From the NCBI RefSeq assembly GCF_011605345.1, contig NZ_JAAOXM010000001.1:930001-994000 (forward strand): DNA of 64,000 bases, in the 5' to 3' direction. The notes beneath the pieces are model-generated. The model searched no databases. It was not told where the DNA came from and worked only from the letters and a program-made list of their open reading frames with translations. Position 1 is the stretch's first letter. Every line of letters begins with the position of its first letter. The translations under genes were made by a program, and so were the position numbers. Shown here one piece after another: positions 44,323-52,866 of this stretch. Source of the DNA: Burkholderia sp. D-99. GTDB lineage: Bacteria; Pseudomonadota; Gammaproteobacteria; Burkholderiales; Burkholderiaceae.

Positions 44323-44900
44323 CGCACTCCGCTCCCATCGAGCGTGTCGAGCAAAGGCTTCGCCAGATGCAGTACCTGGTACACCGTGCCCGCGCCGCCG
44401 TCGTCCGGCTCGTGCTCCGATACGAGTACCCGCGTCAGCCGCCACCGCAGTGGATCAAGGCTGACGGCGGCTGCGACCGTACCCTGCCGCGCCGCCGCTT
44501 CGCGATTGCGCGCGATCTCCTGTGCCAGCGTCGCATCGAGGTCGGCATCCGCCGGAATATCGACGGCTTCCAGACGAGCGAAGCGTCCCGTCGACGCACT
44601 GCCCTTGCGCGCATCGAGCGCGACCTGCACGTCGATCGGTGCGCGGCCGAAGCTGTCCGTCACGACCCGATAGCGGCCGTCCGTCACGAACCCGGCGAAC
44701 GCCTGCTCGTTGCGCCACAGATAAAGCGACGCGTAGCCGTTTTCCGTCGCACCGTAGCGGCCCGCCTCGCGCAGCAAGAAGCCCTTGAACACCAGATCCG
44801 GCGTGTCGTCCCAGAGCGTGCCGCGCTCGCGCACGCGATTGCGGATGATGTCGAGGTCGTAGTCCGCCGGCAGGCGGTGCACGTAGTACGCGGTCAGCAT
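44319..44900 (-). CDS. DUF4865 family protein
   Basis: A 193-residue protein of the DUF4865 family: it begins MLTAYYVHRLPADYDLDIIRNRV and has ERGTLWDDTPDLVFKGFLL and YASLYLWRNEQAFAGFV. The motifs suggest an alpha/beta-barrel (ABM-like) fold. The biochemical role is unknown to me. GGAAAGG lies ahead of ATG 44900; the frame extends to 44969 without coding character. It is divergent from a LysR gene, which is a recurrent arrangement and implies regulation by it. A tiny membrane protein is coupled downstream. Confidence 0.85.
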   Translation of the reverse strand: MLTAYYVHRLPADYDLDIIRNRVRERGTLWDDTPDLVFKGFLLREAGRYGATENGYASLYLWRNEQAFAGFVTDGRYRVVTDSFGRAPIDVQVALDARKGSASTGRFARLEAVDIPADADLDATLAQEIARNREAAARQGTVAAAVSLDPLRWRLTRVLVSEHEPDDGGAGTVYQVLHLAKPLLDTLDGSGVR

Positions 44901-44960
44901 GATCGACTCCTGGAAAGGAAAAGGGAGATTCCGAACGGCTCGAGAACAGCGTAGAAGACC

Positions 44961-45005
44961 TTGAATCATTTGAAAAGACGATGGCAGAATATTTCAATGA
45001 TTCAA
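44961..45005. promoter_or_regulatory. Candidate LysR operator, near-perfect inverted repeat
   Basis: TTGAATCATTTGAA (44961-44974) is mirrored by TTTCAATGATTCAA (44992-45005) in the divergent region between DUF4865 and the LysR gene. One base of length difference separates the arms. The site ends about 22 bases before the LysR ATG. LysR binding is inferred. Confidence 0.55.
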
Positions 45006-45027
45006 TTTCACAATGGATGAGCACACG

Positions 45028-45885
45028 ATGAAAACGCTCGACATCGAAGCTGTGCAGGCGTTCGTGCTGACCGCCGACCTCAAGAGTTTCACGCGAGCCG
45101 CCGAGGCGATGGACACGACGCAGTCCGCGGTGAGCCTGAAGATCAAGCGCCTCGAAGACGGCCTCGGCCGCCGCCTGCTGGAACGCACACCGAGGCAGGT
45201 TCGCCTGTCGGCCGACGGCACCGCGTTCCTGGAACCCGCGCGCGAGCTCATGGCCGCTCACCAGGGTGCGGTCGCCGCGTTCGGCGCCGGCCAGCGGCGG
45301 TTGGTCATCGGTGTGAGCCACCATGTCGTCGGCGCCGATCTACCGATGTTGCTTCGGCGCATGAGCGAAGCGGAACCGGGGCTCGTGCTGGAGATCCGGG
45401 TCGCCGCGTCGCGCGACGTGCTCGATGCGTTCGACCGCGGCCAGCTCGACGCTGCCGTCACACTGCAGCACGACAGCCGGCGGCTCGACGGTGAAACCAT
45501 CCTGTCGGAGACGTTCGGCTGGATGGCCGCGACCGATTTCGAGTACCATCCGCCGCAACCGCTGCGGCTGGCCACGCAAGCCGAGCCCTGCAGCGTGCGC
45601 CGCATGGCGATCGGCGCGCTCGACGAAGCCGGTGTCGCGTGGACGGAAGTGTTCGTCGGCGGCGGCGTGGCGACGATCGGCGCGGCGGTATCCGCGGGGC
45701 TGGCCGTCGCGGCGCTCGGGCATCGCGTGGCGCCTGCCGGCACGGTCGACGTCGGTACGCGATACGGTCTGCCGCCATTGCCGACGCGCGACGTGGTGCT
45801 CCATTCGAACCTGACCGATGCGCGAGCCCGGCAGGCACTGCGCACGCTGGGCGCGGCGCTCAGGTCGTCGGTTGGCGTGCGTTGA
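45028..45885 (+). CDS. LysR-family transcriptional regulator (DUF4865 locus)
   Basis: A 285-residue LysR regulator. The helix-turn-helix is SFTRAAEAMDTTQSAVSLKIKRLEDGLGRRLLERTPRQV. The effector domain follows from about residue 85. I use ATG 45028 (MKTLDIEAVQAF), the normal family start; ATG 45013 would add five residues but has no ribosome site. It faces the DUF4865 gene across an inverted repeat that is probably its binding site. Inducer unknown. Confidence 0.88.
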   Translation: MKTLDIEAVQAFVLTADLKSFTRAAEAMDTTQSAVSLKIKRLEDGLGRRLLERTPRQVRLSADGTAFLEPARELMAAHQGAVAAFGAGQRRLVIGVSHHVVGADLPMLLRRMSEAEPGLVLEIRVAASRDVLDAFDRGQLDAAVTLQHDSRRLDGETILSETFGWMAATDFEYHPPQPLRLATQAEPCSVRRMAIGALDEAGVAWTEVFVGGGVATIGAAVSAGLAVAALGHRVAPAGTVDVGTRYGLPPLPTRDVVLHSNLTDARARQALRTLGAALRSSVGVR

Positions 45886-45961
45886 TGTCGCACGAGCCGG
45901 TGCATGCCGTATCGTCCCGGCATCGGCCGATGCCGAACCAAACCACCCGGAGAGAAGACAT

Positions 45962-46612
45962 ATGCGTCCGCTGGACGAACTGGTAAACGAGCGAGAATCC
46001 GCCCTGCCGTCCTTGATCGAATGGTCGGCGGCAGCGAGTCATCGTTGCGAGATATTGCCGCCATCGGGCCGGAACGGCGAAATTCTGTCCGCCCTTCAGG
46101 TCACCACGCGTTCACTCCTGGGAACCCTCGCCTATTCGACGGGCGGCGTGCTTGTGGACGGAGGCTACCTTCGTCTGCTTGGCTCGGGCCATCCCACGTT
46201 GCCCAGGGACATCGTTGGCTGGAATCACGGGCGATCCTCCGGCTTTCTATTGGTCGCGGACGATGCCGTCGGCGGATTCTTTGCGTTGAACGGCGGTGCA
46301 CTCGGAGAGGACACGGGCGCCGTGTACTACTTCGCACCCGACACGCTGAGCTGGGAGCCACTCGGGATCGGGTACGGCGACTTCGTGCGATGGTCCCTCG
46401 GCGACACGCTGCACGACTTCTATGCGAGCATGCGCTGGCCTGGCTGGGAAGCCGATGTCCAGGGACTGACGACGGATCAATGTTTCAGCTTCTATCCGTT
46501 CCTGTGGACGAAAGAAGGATCGGTCGAACGCAGCAGCCGTCAGGCGGTCGACGTTTCCGAGTTGTACGCGCTCCAGATCGGCGCCGGGGCCGCGACGTCA
46601 AGGCAACCGTGA
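45962..46612 (+). CDS. DUF2625 family protein
   Basis: A 216-residue protein of the DUF2625 family, recognised by LQVTTRSLLGTLAYSTGGVLVDGGYLRLLGSGH, LLVADDAVGGFFALNGGALG and YYFAPDTLSWEPLGIGYGDF. The family is soluble, and its function is not known to me; it has a SUKH-like appearance (short conserved GG and W positions) that could suggest an immunity-type fold, but I cannot confirm this. GGAGAGAAG precedes ATG 45962. It is monocistronic between the LysR and IMPACT-family genes. Confidence 0.85.
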   Translation: MRPLDELVNERESALPSLIEWSAAASHRCEILPPSGRNGEILSALQVTTRSLLGTLAYSTGGVLVDGGYLRLLGSGHPTLPRDIVGWNHGRSSGFLLVADDAVGGFFALNGGALGEDTGAVYYFAPDTLSWEPLGIGYGDFVRWSLGDTLHDFYASMRWPGWEADVQGLTTDQCFSFYPFLWTKEGSVERSSRQAVDVSELYALQIGAGAATSRQP

Positions 46613-46910
46613 TCAGGTGGGTGACTTGCCTTCGAACCCGAAACGTCGGGTTCCGTGCCGATGCCGGCGCCGTACGCTTCGCTGTGCTCCGTTGCCCGCC
46701 GCCGCGTCCGACGGCACACTCGCCCTCACCTGACCGTTCGCATCGGTGCCGCGTTTCGACGGCATCGAAAGGCGTCAATCCGCGCCAAGGTAAAATTCTC
46801 GCTTCACCCTGCCCGCTCGTGCCGCCGCCCGATGCCTGCGCGGGTCGATATCAAACGCATCGCCAGGCCGTCATCACCTTGATTTCCTTACACATTTCAT
46901 CCCGCGACGC

Positions 46911-47498
46911 ATGAGTTACTCGCTCGCCACCCCCTGCATCCGCGAACTCGAAATCCGCAAGAGCCGCTTCATCGGATACGCGATCCCCGTCGAGGATCGC
47001 GACGCCGCGATGCAGGCGCTGCAACGCCTGCGCGACGAACACCCGACGGCCACCCACGTCTGCTGGGCGCTGCTGGCGGGCGGCCAGTCGGGGATGTCGG
47101 ACGACGGCGAGCCGTCGGGCACCGCCGGCCGGCCGATCCTCGAGGTGCTGCGCCATCACGACCTCGACGGCGTGCTCGGCGCGGTCGTGCGCTACTACGG
47201 CGGCGTGAAGCTCGGCGCGGGCGGGCTGGTGCGCGCCTATACGGATGCGATCGCGTCGGCGCTGCTCGACGCGGAGCGCGTCGAACGCATCCGCTACACG
47301 CGGCTGGCGATCGAGCTTGGTTATCCGGACGAGGCACGCGTGCGCCGCTGGATGGAACAGGCCGGTTACGAACTGGTGGACAGTGCGTACGGGATGACGG
47401 TGAAACTCGTGATCAAGCTGCCCGAGACCGCCGTCGGCGATGCAAGAGCCGAGCTGTTCGATCTGACCCAAGGACGGTCGGGCTTCCCCGACCTGTGA
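46911..47498 (+). CDS. IMPACT (YigZ) family protein
   Basis: A 195-residue protein of the YigZ/IMPACT family. The conserved N-terminal block includes IRKSRFIGYAIPV, THVCWALL and SDDGEPSGTAGRPILEVL, then VVRYYGGVKLGAGGLVRAY. A C-terminal DUF1949-type domain follows. The bacterial role is unclear; eukaryotic IMPACT affects translation control. About 300 gene-free bases lie upstream. It has no obvious functional link to its neighbours. Confidence 0.92.
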   Translation: MSYSLATPCIRELEIRKSRFIGYAIPVEDRDAAMQALQRLRDEHPTATHVCWALLAGGQSGMSDDGEPSGTAGRPILEVLRHHDLDGVLGAVVRYYGGVKLGAGGLVRAYTDAIASALLDAERVERIRYTRLAIELGYPDEARVRRWMEQAGYELVDSAYGMTVKLVIKLPETAVGDARAELFDLTQGRSGFPDL

Positions 47499-47775
47499 CA
47501 GACACAAGAGAGCCAGGACAAGCCTCCCGCTCCCCACCCTGCGCTGTCGTCGCGTCCTCACGTAAATTCGACCAAAAAATCAGATACGTCCGATAGAAAA
47601 AACGCTCGCCAGAACTTAATCTCACCGGGTTCCCGGCGACGCGCTCCGCAACCGTTTGGCCGGCAAACCCGGAGCAGCCCGCGCGAGATGCACCACCGGC
47701 CGGGAGCCGGGAATGCGGACACGCGGCTCGTCACGCGTCGCCAGTAATCAAAATCAGGTACGGGATAACGGACGC

Positions 47776-48066
47776 ATGCAGCATGTACAGAAACTGCAAG
47801 CCCAGCTTGCAGAACTCGATCGGCGCATCAAGGTGGCACGGCGCCGCGAACGCAGTGCGGTGCTTGCGCAGGTACGCGAACTCGTCACGAGCTACGCGTT
47901 GACCGCACGGGAAGTCTTCGGGCAGGGATACAGCGATCGGGCGAAGCTGTTCACCGTCGGCGTGAAATATCGCGACCCGGTCACGGGGGCGACGTGGAGC
48001 GGGCGTGGCCGTGTGCCGGCGTGGCTCGTCGGGCGCGACCGCGCCGCGTTCCTGATTCAGGAGTAA
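47776..48066 (+). CDS. Small H-NS-family nucleoid protein
   Basis: A 96-residue H-NS-like protein. The N-terminal half is helical and charged (QAQLAELDRRIKVARRRERSAVLAQV), suited to dimerisation. The C-terminal DNA-binding part is KYRDPVTGATWSGRGRVPAWL, the Burkholderia H-NS signature. I choose the ATG at 47776; an ORF extends upstream to 47656 but its translation is not H-NS-like. Such proteins silence AT-rich acquired DNA, of which this window has several stretches. Monocistronic. Confidence 0.88.
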   Translation: MQHVQKLQAQLAELDRRIKVARRRERSAVLAQVRELVTSYALTAREVFGQGYSDRAKLFTVGVKYRDPVTGATWSGRGRVPAWLVGRDRAAFLIQE

Positions 48067-48067
48067 C

Positions 48068-48090
48068 GCGCGCCGCGTGGCACGGCGCGC
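48068..48090. terminator. Hairpin between convergent H-NS-like and PPK2 genes
   Basis: An 8-base perfect stem GCGCGCCG / CGGCGCGC with a 7-base loop starts two bases after the H-NS-like stop. There is no T-run; likely a bidirectional terminator. Confidence 0.45.
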
Positions 48091-48121
48091 CCCTTCACTA
48101 CATCGAACCCGCCGCGACCGC

Positions 48122-49072
48122 TCAGTAAGTATCCGGCACGATCATGTTGTCCGGCACCTGCCGGCGGATGTAGTCCTCGTGATGCTCGCGCGGCGGCAGG
48201 TCGATCGGTGCGTGCGGCACATCGTGATACGGCACCTGCTGCAGCAGGTGGTGAATGCAGTTCAGCCGCGCGCGCTTCTTGTCGACCGCCTGCACGACCC
48301 ACCACGGCGCTTCCGGAATGTGCGTGCGCAGCAGCATCTCTTCCTTTGCGGCCGTATAGGCTTCCCAGCGGCGGCGGCTCTCGAGATCCATCGGGCTCAG
48401 CTTCCATTGCTTGAGCGGATCCTCGATCCGGCTCTGGAATCGCACTTCCTGTTCGTGATCGGTGATCGAGAACCAGTACTTGACGATCTGGATCCCGCTG
48501 CGCACCAGCATTTTCTCGAACTCGGGCACCGAACGGAAAAACTCCTCGTATTCATCCTCGGTACAGAAGTTCATCACGCGCTCGACGCCCGCGCGGTTGT
48601 ACCAGCTTCGGTCGAACAGCACGATCTCGCCACCGGCCGGCAGATGCGCGACATAGCGCTGGAAATACCATTGCGTGCGTTCGCGGTTATTCGGCGCCGG
48701 CAGCGCCGCCACGCGGCATACGCGCGGGTTCAGCCGCTGCGTGATGCGCTTGATCGCGCCGCCCTTGCCGGCCGCGTCGCGCCCCTCGAAAATGACGACG
48801 AGCCGGTGGCCCGTGCTCACGACCCAGTCCTGCAGCTTCACGAGTTCGCCCTGCAGCCGGAACAGCTCGCGGAAATACTGCTTGCGCGCTTCGCGACGCT
48901 CCTGCGAAAACAGCAGGTCGTCGTTGTCGTCGAAGCGGCGATCGTCGAGCTCCATCTCGAGCTCTTCGTCGTAGGCGTCGACCAGGTCTTCCTCGAAGCG
49001 GCGCTGGCGCGCCTCCATCGATTCGCTATCGGTGCGGTCGTCGGTCTCGGTACGGGTATCGTTGTCGCCCAT
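48122..49072 (-). CDS. ppk2: Polyphosphate kinase 2
   Basis: A 316-residue PPK2. Walker A is GRDAAGKGGAIKRI, Walker B-type motif is DRSWYNRAGVERV, and the lid region is SPMDLESRRRWEAYTAAKEEML. It transfers phosphate between polyphosphate and nucleoside di- or monophosphates in the cytoplasm. An acidic N-terminal extension (about 55 residues) precedes the core. ATG 49072 has the ribosome site AAGGAGG; ten codons of open frame upstream are not used. It lies downstream of the peptide-export operon on the same strand but after a terminator-like sequence. Confidence 0.95.
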   Translation of the reverse strand: MGDNDTRTETDDRTDSESMEARQRRFEEDLVDAYDEELEMELDDRRFDDNDDLLFSQERREARKQYFRELFRLQGELVKLQDWVVSTGHRLVVIFEGRDAAGKGGAIKRITQRLNPRVCRVAALPAPNNRERTQWYFQRYVAHLPAGGEIVLFDRSWYNRAGVERVMNFCTEDEYEEFFRSVPEFEKMLVRSGIQIVKYWFSITDHEQEVRFQSRIEDPLKQWKLSPMDLESRRRWEAYTAAKEEMLLRTHIPEAPWWVVQAVDKKRARLNCIHHLLQQVPYHDVPHAPIDLPPREHHEDYIRRQVPDNMIVPDTY

Positions 49073-49140
49073 GGGGCCTCCTTCCATCATTGACGCAGCC
49101 AAACTCCAACATTATCCCAGTGTCGCGCGTCAAATTCATG

Positions 49141-49160
49141 AAAAAAGGGGCCGGCGCCGG
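49141..49160 (-). terminator. Terminator-like element after the OmpW-like gene
   Basis: On the minus strand the OmpW-like stop is followed at once by the palindrome CCGGCGCCGG and then CCCC and six T. A very short GC stem plus T-run suggests termination of the export operon before ppk2. Confidence 0.45.
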
Positions 49161-50552
49161 TCAGAAGCGGAACGCGAGCAGCACGCTGGCCAGCACGGGG
49201 TTCGCGGAAATGTCGAACGTGTTCGACGCGAGCTGCCGGTTCGGCTGGTCGATATCCAGCGTAATCTTCGTACGTAACGGGATATAGGTCACCATGCCGG
49301 TGATCCAGAACTGGCGCGTGATCTGGTAGCTCGCGCCGACGGTGAACACCGGCTCCCACACGCTCTTCACCTTTGCCGACACGTTGGTCTTGCCCGACAG
49401 CAGCAGGTCGCCGCCCGCATCCCAGATGCGCTGGAACAGCGACGGGTCGAGCAGCAGCGACTGCAGGCTGCCGATGTCCGAGCCCGCCGCGAGCAACCCG
49501 CCGAGCGACGCGAGCTTGCGCTGGAACACGGGATTCAGGTTCGTGTTCGTGAAGCGCGTATAGCTGATGCCGATGCCCGCGAACGGGCGAAAACGATCGT
49601 CGCGCTCGCCGAGGTAATACTTGAACACGACGGACCCGAGCCATGCGCGCGTGGTCGCGAGCGGGTTGCTTTGCGTGTTCGCGAGGTCGATCAGCGGAAA
49701 GCGCCCCTGGACGCCGGAAAAAATCCGGTCGAGCGGCAGCGCGATGCTGCCGTGCCCGCGCAGCGTCAGCACCGGCGGAATGCCGCCGCCAAGTTCGGCC
49801 GCCCAATTCTCCGAGAAAAAGTGGGTAAAGGTGAACGCTAGCGTGTTCGTATTGCTGAGCGACAGGCTCGAGCCCTGGTTCTGGAAGCTGTTCAGCCCGA
49901 GTGCGTCCGTGTGCGTCGTCACGGGCGTCGATCGGCCGGTCGTCGCGATGAAGTGCCAGCCGAGACCGACCATGTTGCGATCGTCGCCCATCAGCTGTGT
50001 CAGCAACGGCGGCGCCTGGGCGGCCGGCAGATCGGGCAGCCGCGACGGGTCAATGGGATGCAGTTCGTACGGCATCCGGTCGGCGCGGACGACGCCGCCG
50101 GCCGGTGCGTCATCCGCCGTTGCATCGCGTGACGTGGCCGGCTCGCAGCCGCCGGCTGCGCCGTTATCGTCGAAGCCGATGCCGTCCACGCTGTCGTCGG
50201 ACGCTCCCGCGCATGCGCGCCCCGCCCCACCAGTGCGCTGACCGAGCGTGATCTTGCGCGCCGAAAACGGGATGGCGTCGGGTTGCGGCCCATCGACCGC
50301 ATCGCCGCGCCCGCGGCGCGCCGGCCCCGCATCGGTCGCCCACGCGCTCGCATCGAACCCGTCCGCGTCGCCGCCCGGCCAGAAGCCGATCCCGTCGGCG
50401 CCGGCCTGCCAGCGCGGCTCGGCGTCGCCATCCGGCTGCGGCGCGCCGTGCGCGGCGGCCGCGCACGCGAACAGCGTCGCGCCGAGCCAGCGCGACAGCG
50501 GACGCACGACGCCCGGCCGCGCACGGCGGCGGTACTTGTCCCGGCTCGCCAT
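49161..50552 (-). CDS. OmpW-family outer-membrane protein with an unusual acidic N-terminal extension
   Basis: A 463-residue outer-membrane beta-barrel protein. A signal peptide is visible (PLSRWLGATLFACAAAAHGA). Residues 45-165 are a Gly/Asp/Ala-rich stretch in which DGIGF occurs twice. The OmpW-type barrel occupies about 190-463 (MVGLGWHFIATTGRSTPV, WAAELGGGIPPVLTL) and ends in Phe (ASVLLAFRF). It starts 4 bases after the HlyD stop and is the last gene of the peptide-export operon. Possible roles are secretion pore partner, self-protection or receptor; none is proven. The extension is not expected in the family. Confidence 0.85.
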   Translation of the reverse strand: MASRDKYRRRARPGVVRPLSRWLGATLFACAAAAHGAPQPDGDAEPRWQAGADGIGFWPGGDADGFDASAWATDAGPARRGRGDAVDGPQPDAIPFSARKITLGQRTGGAGRACAGASDDSVDGIGFDDNGAAGGCEPATSRDATADDAPAGGVVRADRMPYELHPIDPSRLPDLPAAQAPPLLTQLMGDDRNMVGLGWHFIATTGRSTPVTTHTDALGLNSFQNQGSSLSLSNTNTLAFTFTHFFSENWAAELGGGIPPVLTLRGHGSIALPLDRIFSGVQGRFPLIDLANTQSNPLATTRAWLGSVVFKYYLGERDDRFRPFAGIGISYTRFTNTNLNPVFQRKLASLGGLLAAGSDIGSLQSLLLDPSLFQRIWDAGGDLLLSGKTNVSAKVKSVWEPVFTVGASYQITRQFWITGMVTYIPLRTKITLDIDQPNRQLASNTFDISANPVLASVLLAFRF

Positions 50553-50556
50553 CGGC

Positions 50557-51852
50557 TCAGGCCGGCACGCCGAACAGGCGTTGACGGATCCGGTACAGCG
50601 GCTCGAACAGCCATTCGAGCAGGCTGCGCCGCTCCAGCACGATGTCGGCCTTCAGCATCATCCCGGCCCGCAGCGACAGCGGCCGCCCTTCGAATGCCGG
50701 CGTGCGGTCGGCCAGCTCGACCCAGGTCTTGAAGTAGGTCTGCGGCGTGGCGGCATCGCCCGGCAGGTTCAGCTCCTTCGCGGAAAACGCGACCGGCGAG
50801 ATCGACAGCACCTTGCCGCGATACGTGCCGAACTTCTCGACCGGGTAGCTTCCGTACGCCACCTTCACTTCCTGCCCCTTCTTCACGAAGCCGGCCTTCG
50901 ACGACGGAATGTAGACCTCGGCGATCAGCCCGTCGGCCTTGGCGGGCAGGATCTCGACGACGCGCGTGCCCGGCGGGTCGATCACGCCGCCCTGCACGAC
51001 GTCGAGCCGCACGATCTGCCCGTCGGCCGGCGCGTACAGCACCTGGTTCACGTTCTCGTCGATGTTGTATTCCTTCGCGTTCAGCTCCTCCTGCTTGATC
51101 TTCAGTTCCGCGTTCGCGCCGTCGTATTTGCTCTGCATCGTGTCGAGGTCGCCGCGCAGCTTCATCGCATTCTTCGCGAGCTCCGCACGGCGCAGCAGCA
51201 GGTCCTGGTACGCCTGCCCGGCCTGCAGGTACTGCGTGTTGACCTGGTTGTACTGCTCGAGCGTCACGACCTGTTCGTCGAGCAGCTGCTTCACGCGCGC
51301 GCGCCGTTCGCCGTACTCGTCGACGATGCGCTTCTGGTCCTGGATCTGCCGGTCGATCAGCCCGCGGCTTTCGCCCTGCGCGGCGATCTGCTGGTTGGTC
51401 TGCTGCACCGACGACTTGTATTCGAGCCGCGCCGCGTCGATCTGCTGCGTCACCTCGACGCGCTGCCGGTCGAGTGCCGCGCGCATCCCCTGCACGTTGT
51501 TCCCCTGGCTCACGAAGCTCGTGTCGCGCGTCACCGCCAGCAGCCGCTGGCCCGCCTTCACCTGCTGGTCCTTGCCGACGTAGATGTCGCGCACGGCCCA
51601 GCCCGGCGGCGCGCTGACGCCGATCAGCCCCGAGCGCGGCGTCAGCATCCCCGACACGCTCTCGGTGTTCGCGTAGCTCAGTTCGACGAGCGCAATCACG
51701 AACATCGCGAACATCGCGAGCGACAGGTAGCAGAAGAACCGCATCGACACCGGCACGTCGACGACGCCGTGGATCACGGTGCCGAAGGTCGTGCCGCGCG
51801 CGAGCTTGCGCGAAGGCTTCTGTTCTCGAAGAGCGGAGTTCCAGGTCGGCAT
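50557..51852 (-). CDS. HlyD-family periplasmic adaptor of the peptide exporter
   Basis: A 431-residue membrane fusion protein with one N-terminal transmembrane helix (MRFFCYLSLAMFAMFVIALVELSY), a biotinyl-lipoyl-like domain split by a long coiled coil (about 120-260), and a beta-barrel/membrane-proximal end. It links the C39 ABC transporter to the TolC-like outer-membrane protein and is closest in type to CvaA of colicin V export. It lies 12 bases after the acyltransferase gene in the same operon. Confidence 0.92.
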   Translation of the reverse strand: MPTWNSALREQKPSRKLARGTTFGTVIHGVVDVPVSMRFFCYLSLAMFAMFVIALVELSYANTESVSGMLTPRSGLIGVSAPPGWAVRDIYVGKDQQVKAGQRLLAVTRDTSFVSQGNNVQGMRAALDRQRVEVTQQIDAARLEYKSSVQQTNQQIAAQGESRGLIDRQIQDQKRIVDEYGERRARVKQLLDEQVVTLEQYNQVNTQYLQAGQAYQDLLLRRAELAKNAMKLRGDLDTMQSKYDGANAELKIKQEELNAKEYNIDENVNQVLYAPADGQIVRLDVVQGGVIDPPGTRVVEILPAKADGLIAEVYIPSSKAGFVKKGQEVKVAYGSYPVEKFGTYRGKVLSISPVAFSAKELNLPGDAATPQTYFKTWVELADRTPAFEGRPLSLRAGMMLKADIVLERRSLLEWLFEPLYRIRQRLFGVPA

Positions 51853-51864
51853 GGGGCGGGCTCG

Positions 51865-52866
51865 TCAGGAGCGACGCCGCGCGGCCGCATCGATCAGCGG
51901 CGCCGGCATCAGGTAAGGCGTGAAGTGTTCCCAGAAATGCCACTGCTCGGGCTGGCGCACGAGCGCCTGTTCGAGACGGTCGACGATGCGCTGGTGCGTC
52001 GCACGCACGGGCGACGCGTCGTCGTCCGCGCCGAGCATCGGCGCGAGCGGGCTGGCCGGGAGTTCGGTGAAATGCACCGCGCAGCGATCGCGGAACGGCA
52101 CGCCCGTCGCGTACGCGACGAGCAGCGGAATCCCCTGCTCGACCGCGAGCTTCACGCCGCCGCCGGCCATCCGCACCCAGCGGCCGCCGAGCCGGCAGCG
52201 GTTGGTCTTGCCGAACTTGCCGTGCAGGTCGGAGAACAGCAGGAACACGGGCGCCTCGCGCCGCAGGCTCGTGATCAGACGCCGCAGGTGCACACGCTCC
52301 TCGATGTCGATGAACTCGACTTCGCCGGCGCCGTATTCGGCGACGAGCCGCAGCGCATCGTCGAAGAACGCGCCGGGTGCATCCCGGTGCAGTATCACCA
52401 TCAGCTTGCGGTCGTCGGGAATCATGAAGCGCAGCTTCGTGACGAACAGCATCAGGTTGCCGAAATGCAACCCCGCGAGCATCAGCGGGCCGCCGCGCGC
52501 GAGCGCCGCTTGCAGCTGCGCGTCGCCTTCGCACGCCATCCCGTCGATCATCGACTTCATCGATTCGAGGCTGTGAGTACGCAGCTTGAGCCCCGCGAAC
52601 TCCGCTTCGAACAGTTCGCGCACGATCGCCGCCGACACTTCCCGCACGCGTCGCGGATCGTCGTTCAGGTGTGCGCTCAGCATGTACGCGACCGCACGCT
52701 CGATCGACTCGCGAATGCACGGAAAGCAGCGCAGGCATGCGCCCGAGCACCAGCGCATCAGCCGCAGCCCGCGTGCGGGCGACGTGCGCAGCGCGACGGC
52801 GCGCACCGCGCGCCGCACCAGGAACGCATAGGAAAACGGATTGAGCAGAAAGAGTCGTCCGAGCAT
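51865..52866 (-). CDS. LpxL/HtrB-like acyltransferase within the peptide-export operon
   Basis: A 333-residue protein of the lysophospholipid/lipid A acyltransferase superfamily. The catalytic histidine block reads LMLAGLHFGNLMLF with His134. The usual acidic partner five positions later is Met139, so the H-x4-D/E motif is incomplete. Later conserved regions are present (FLLFSDLHGKFGKTNRCRLGG and GIPLLVAY). ATG 52866 shares one base with the stop of the ABC exporter gene, so it is coupled to it. Position between the exporter and adaptor genes suggests that it acylates the exported peptide, or a self-protective lipid; both are inference. Confidence 0.82.
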   Translation of the reverse strand: MLGRLFLLNPFSYAFLVRRAVRAVALRTSPARGLRLMRWCSGACLRCFPCIRESIERAVAYMLSAHLNDDPRRVREVSAAIVRELFEAEFAGLKLRTHSLESMKSMIDGMACEGDAQLQAALARGGPLMLAGLHFGNLMLFVTKLRFMIPDDRKLMVILHRDAPGAFFDDALRLVAEYGAGEVEFIDIEERVHLRRLITSLRREAPVFLLFSDLHGKFGKTNRCRLGGRWVRMAGGGVKLAVEQGIPLLVAYATGVPFRDRCAVHFTELPASPLAPMLGADDDASPVRATHQRIVDRLEQALVRQPEQWHFWEHFTPYLMPAPLIDAAARRRS

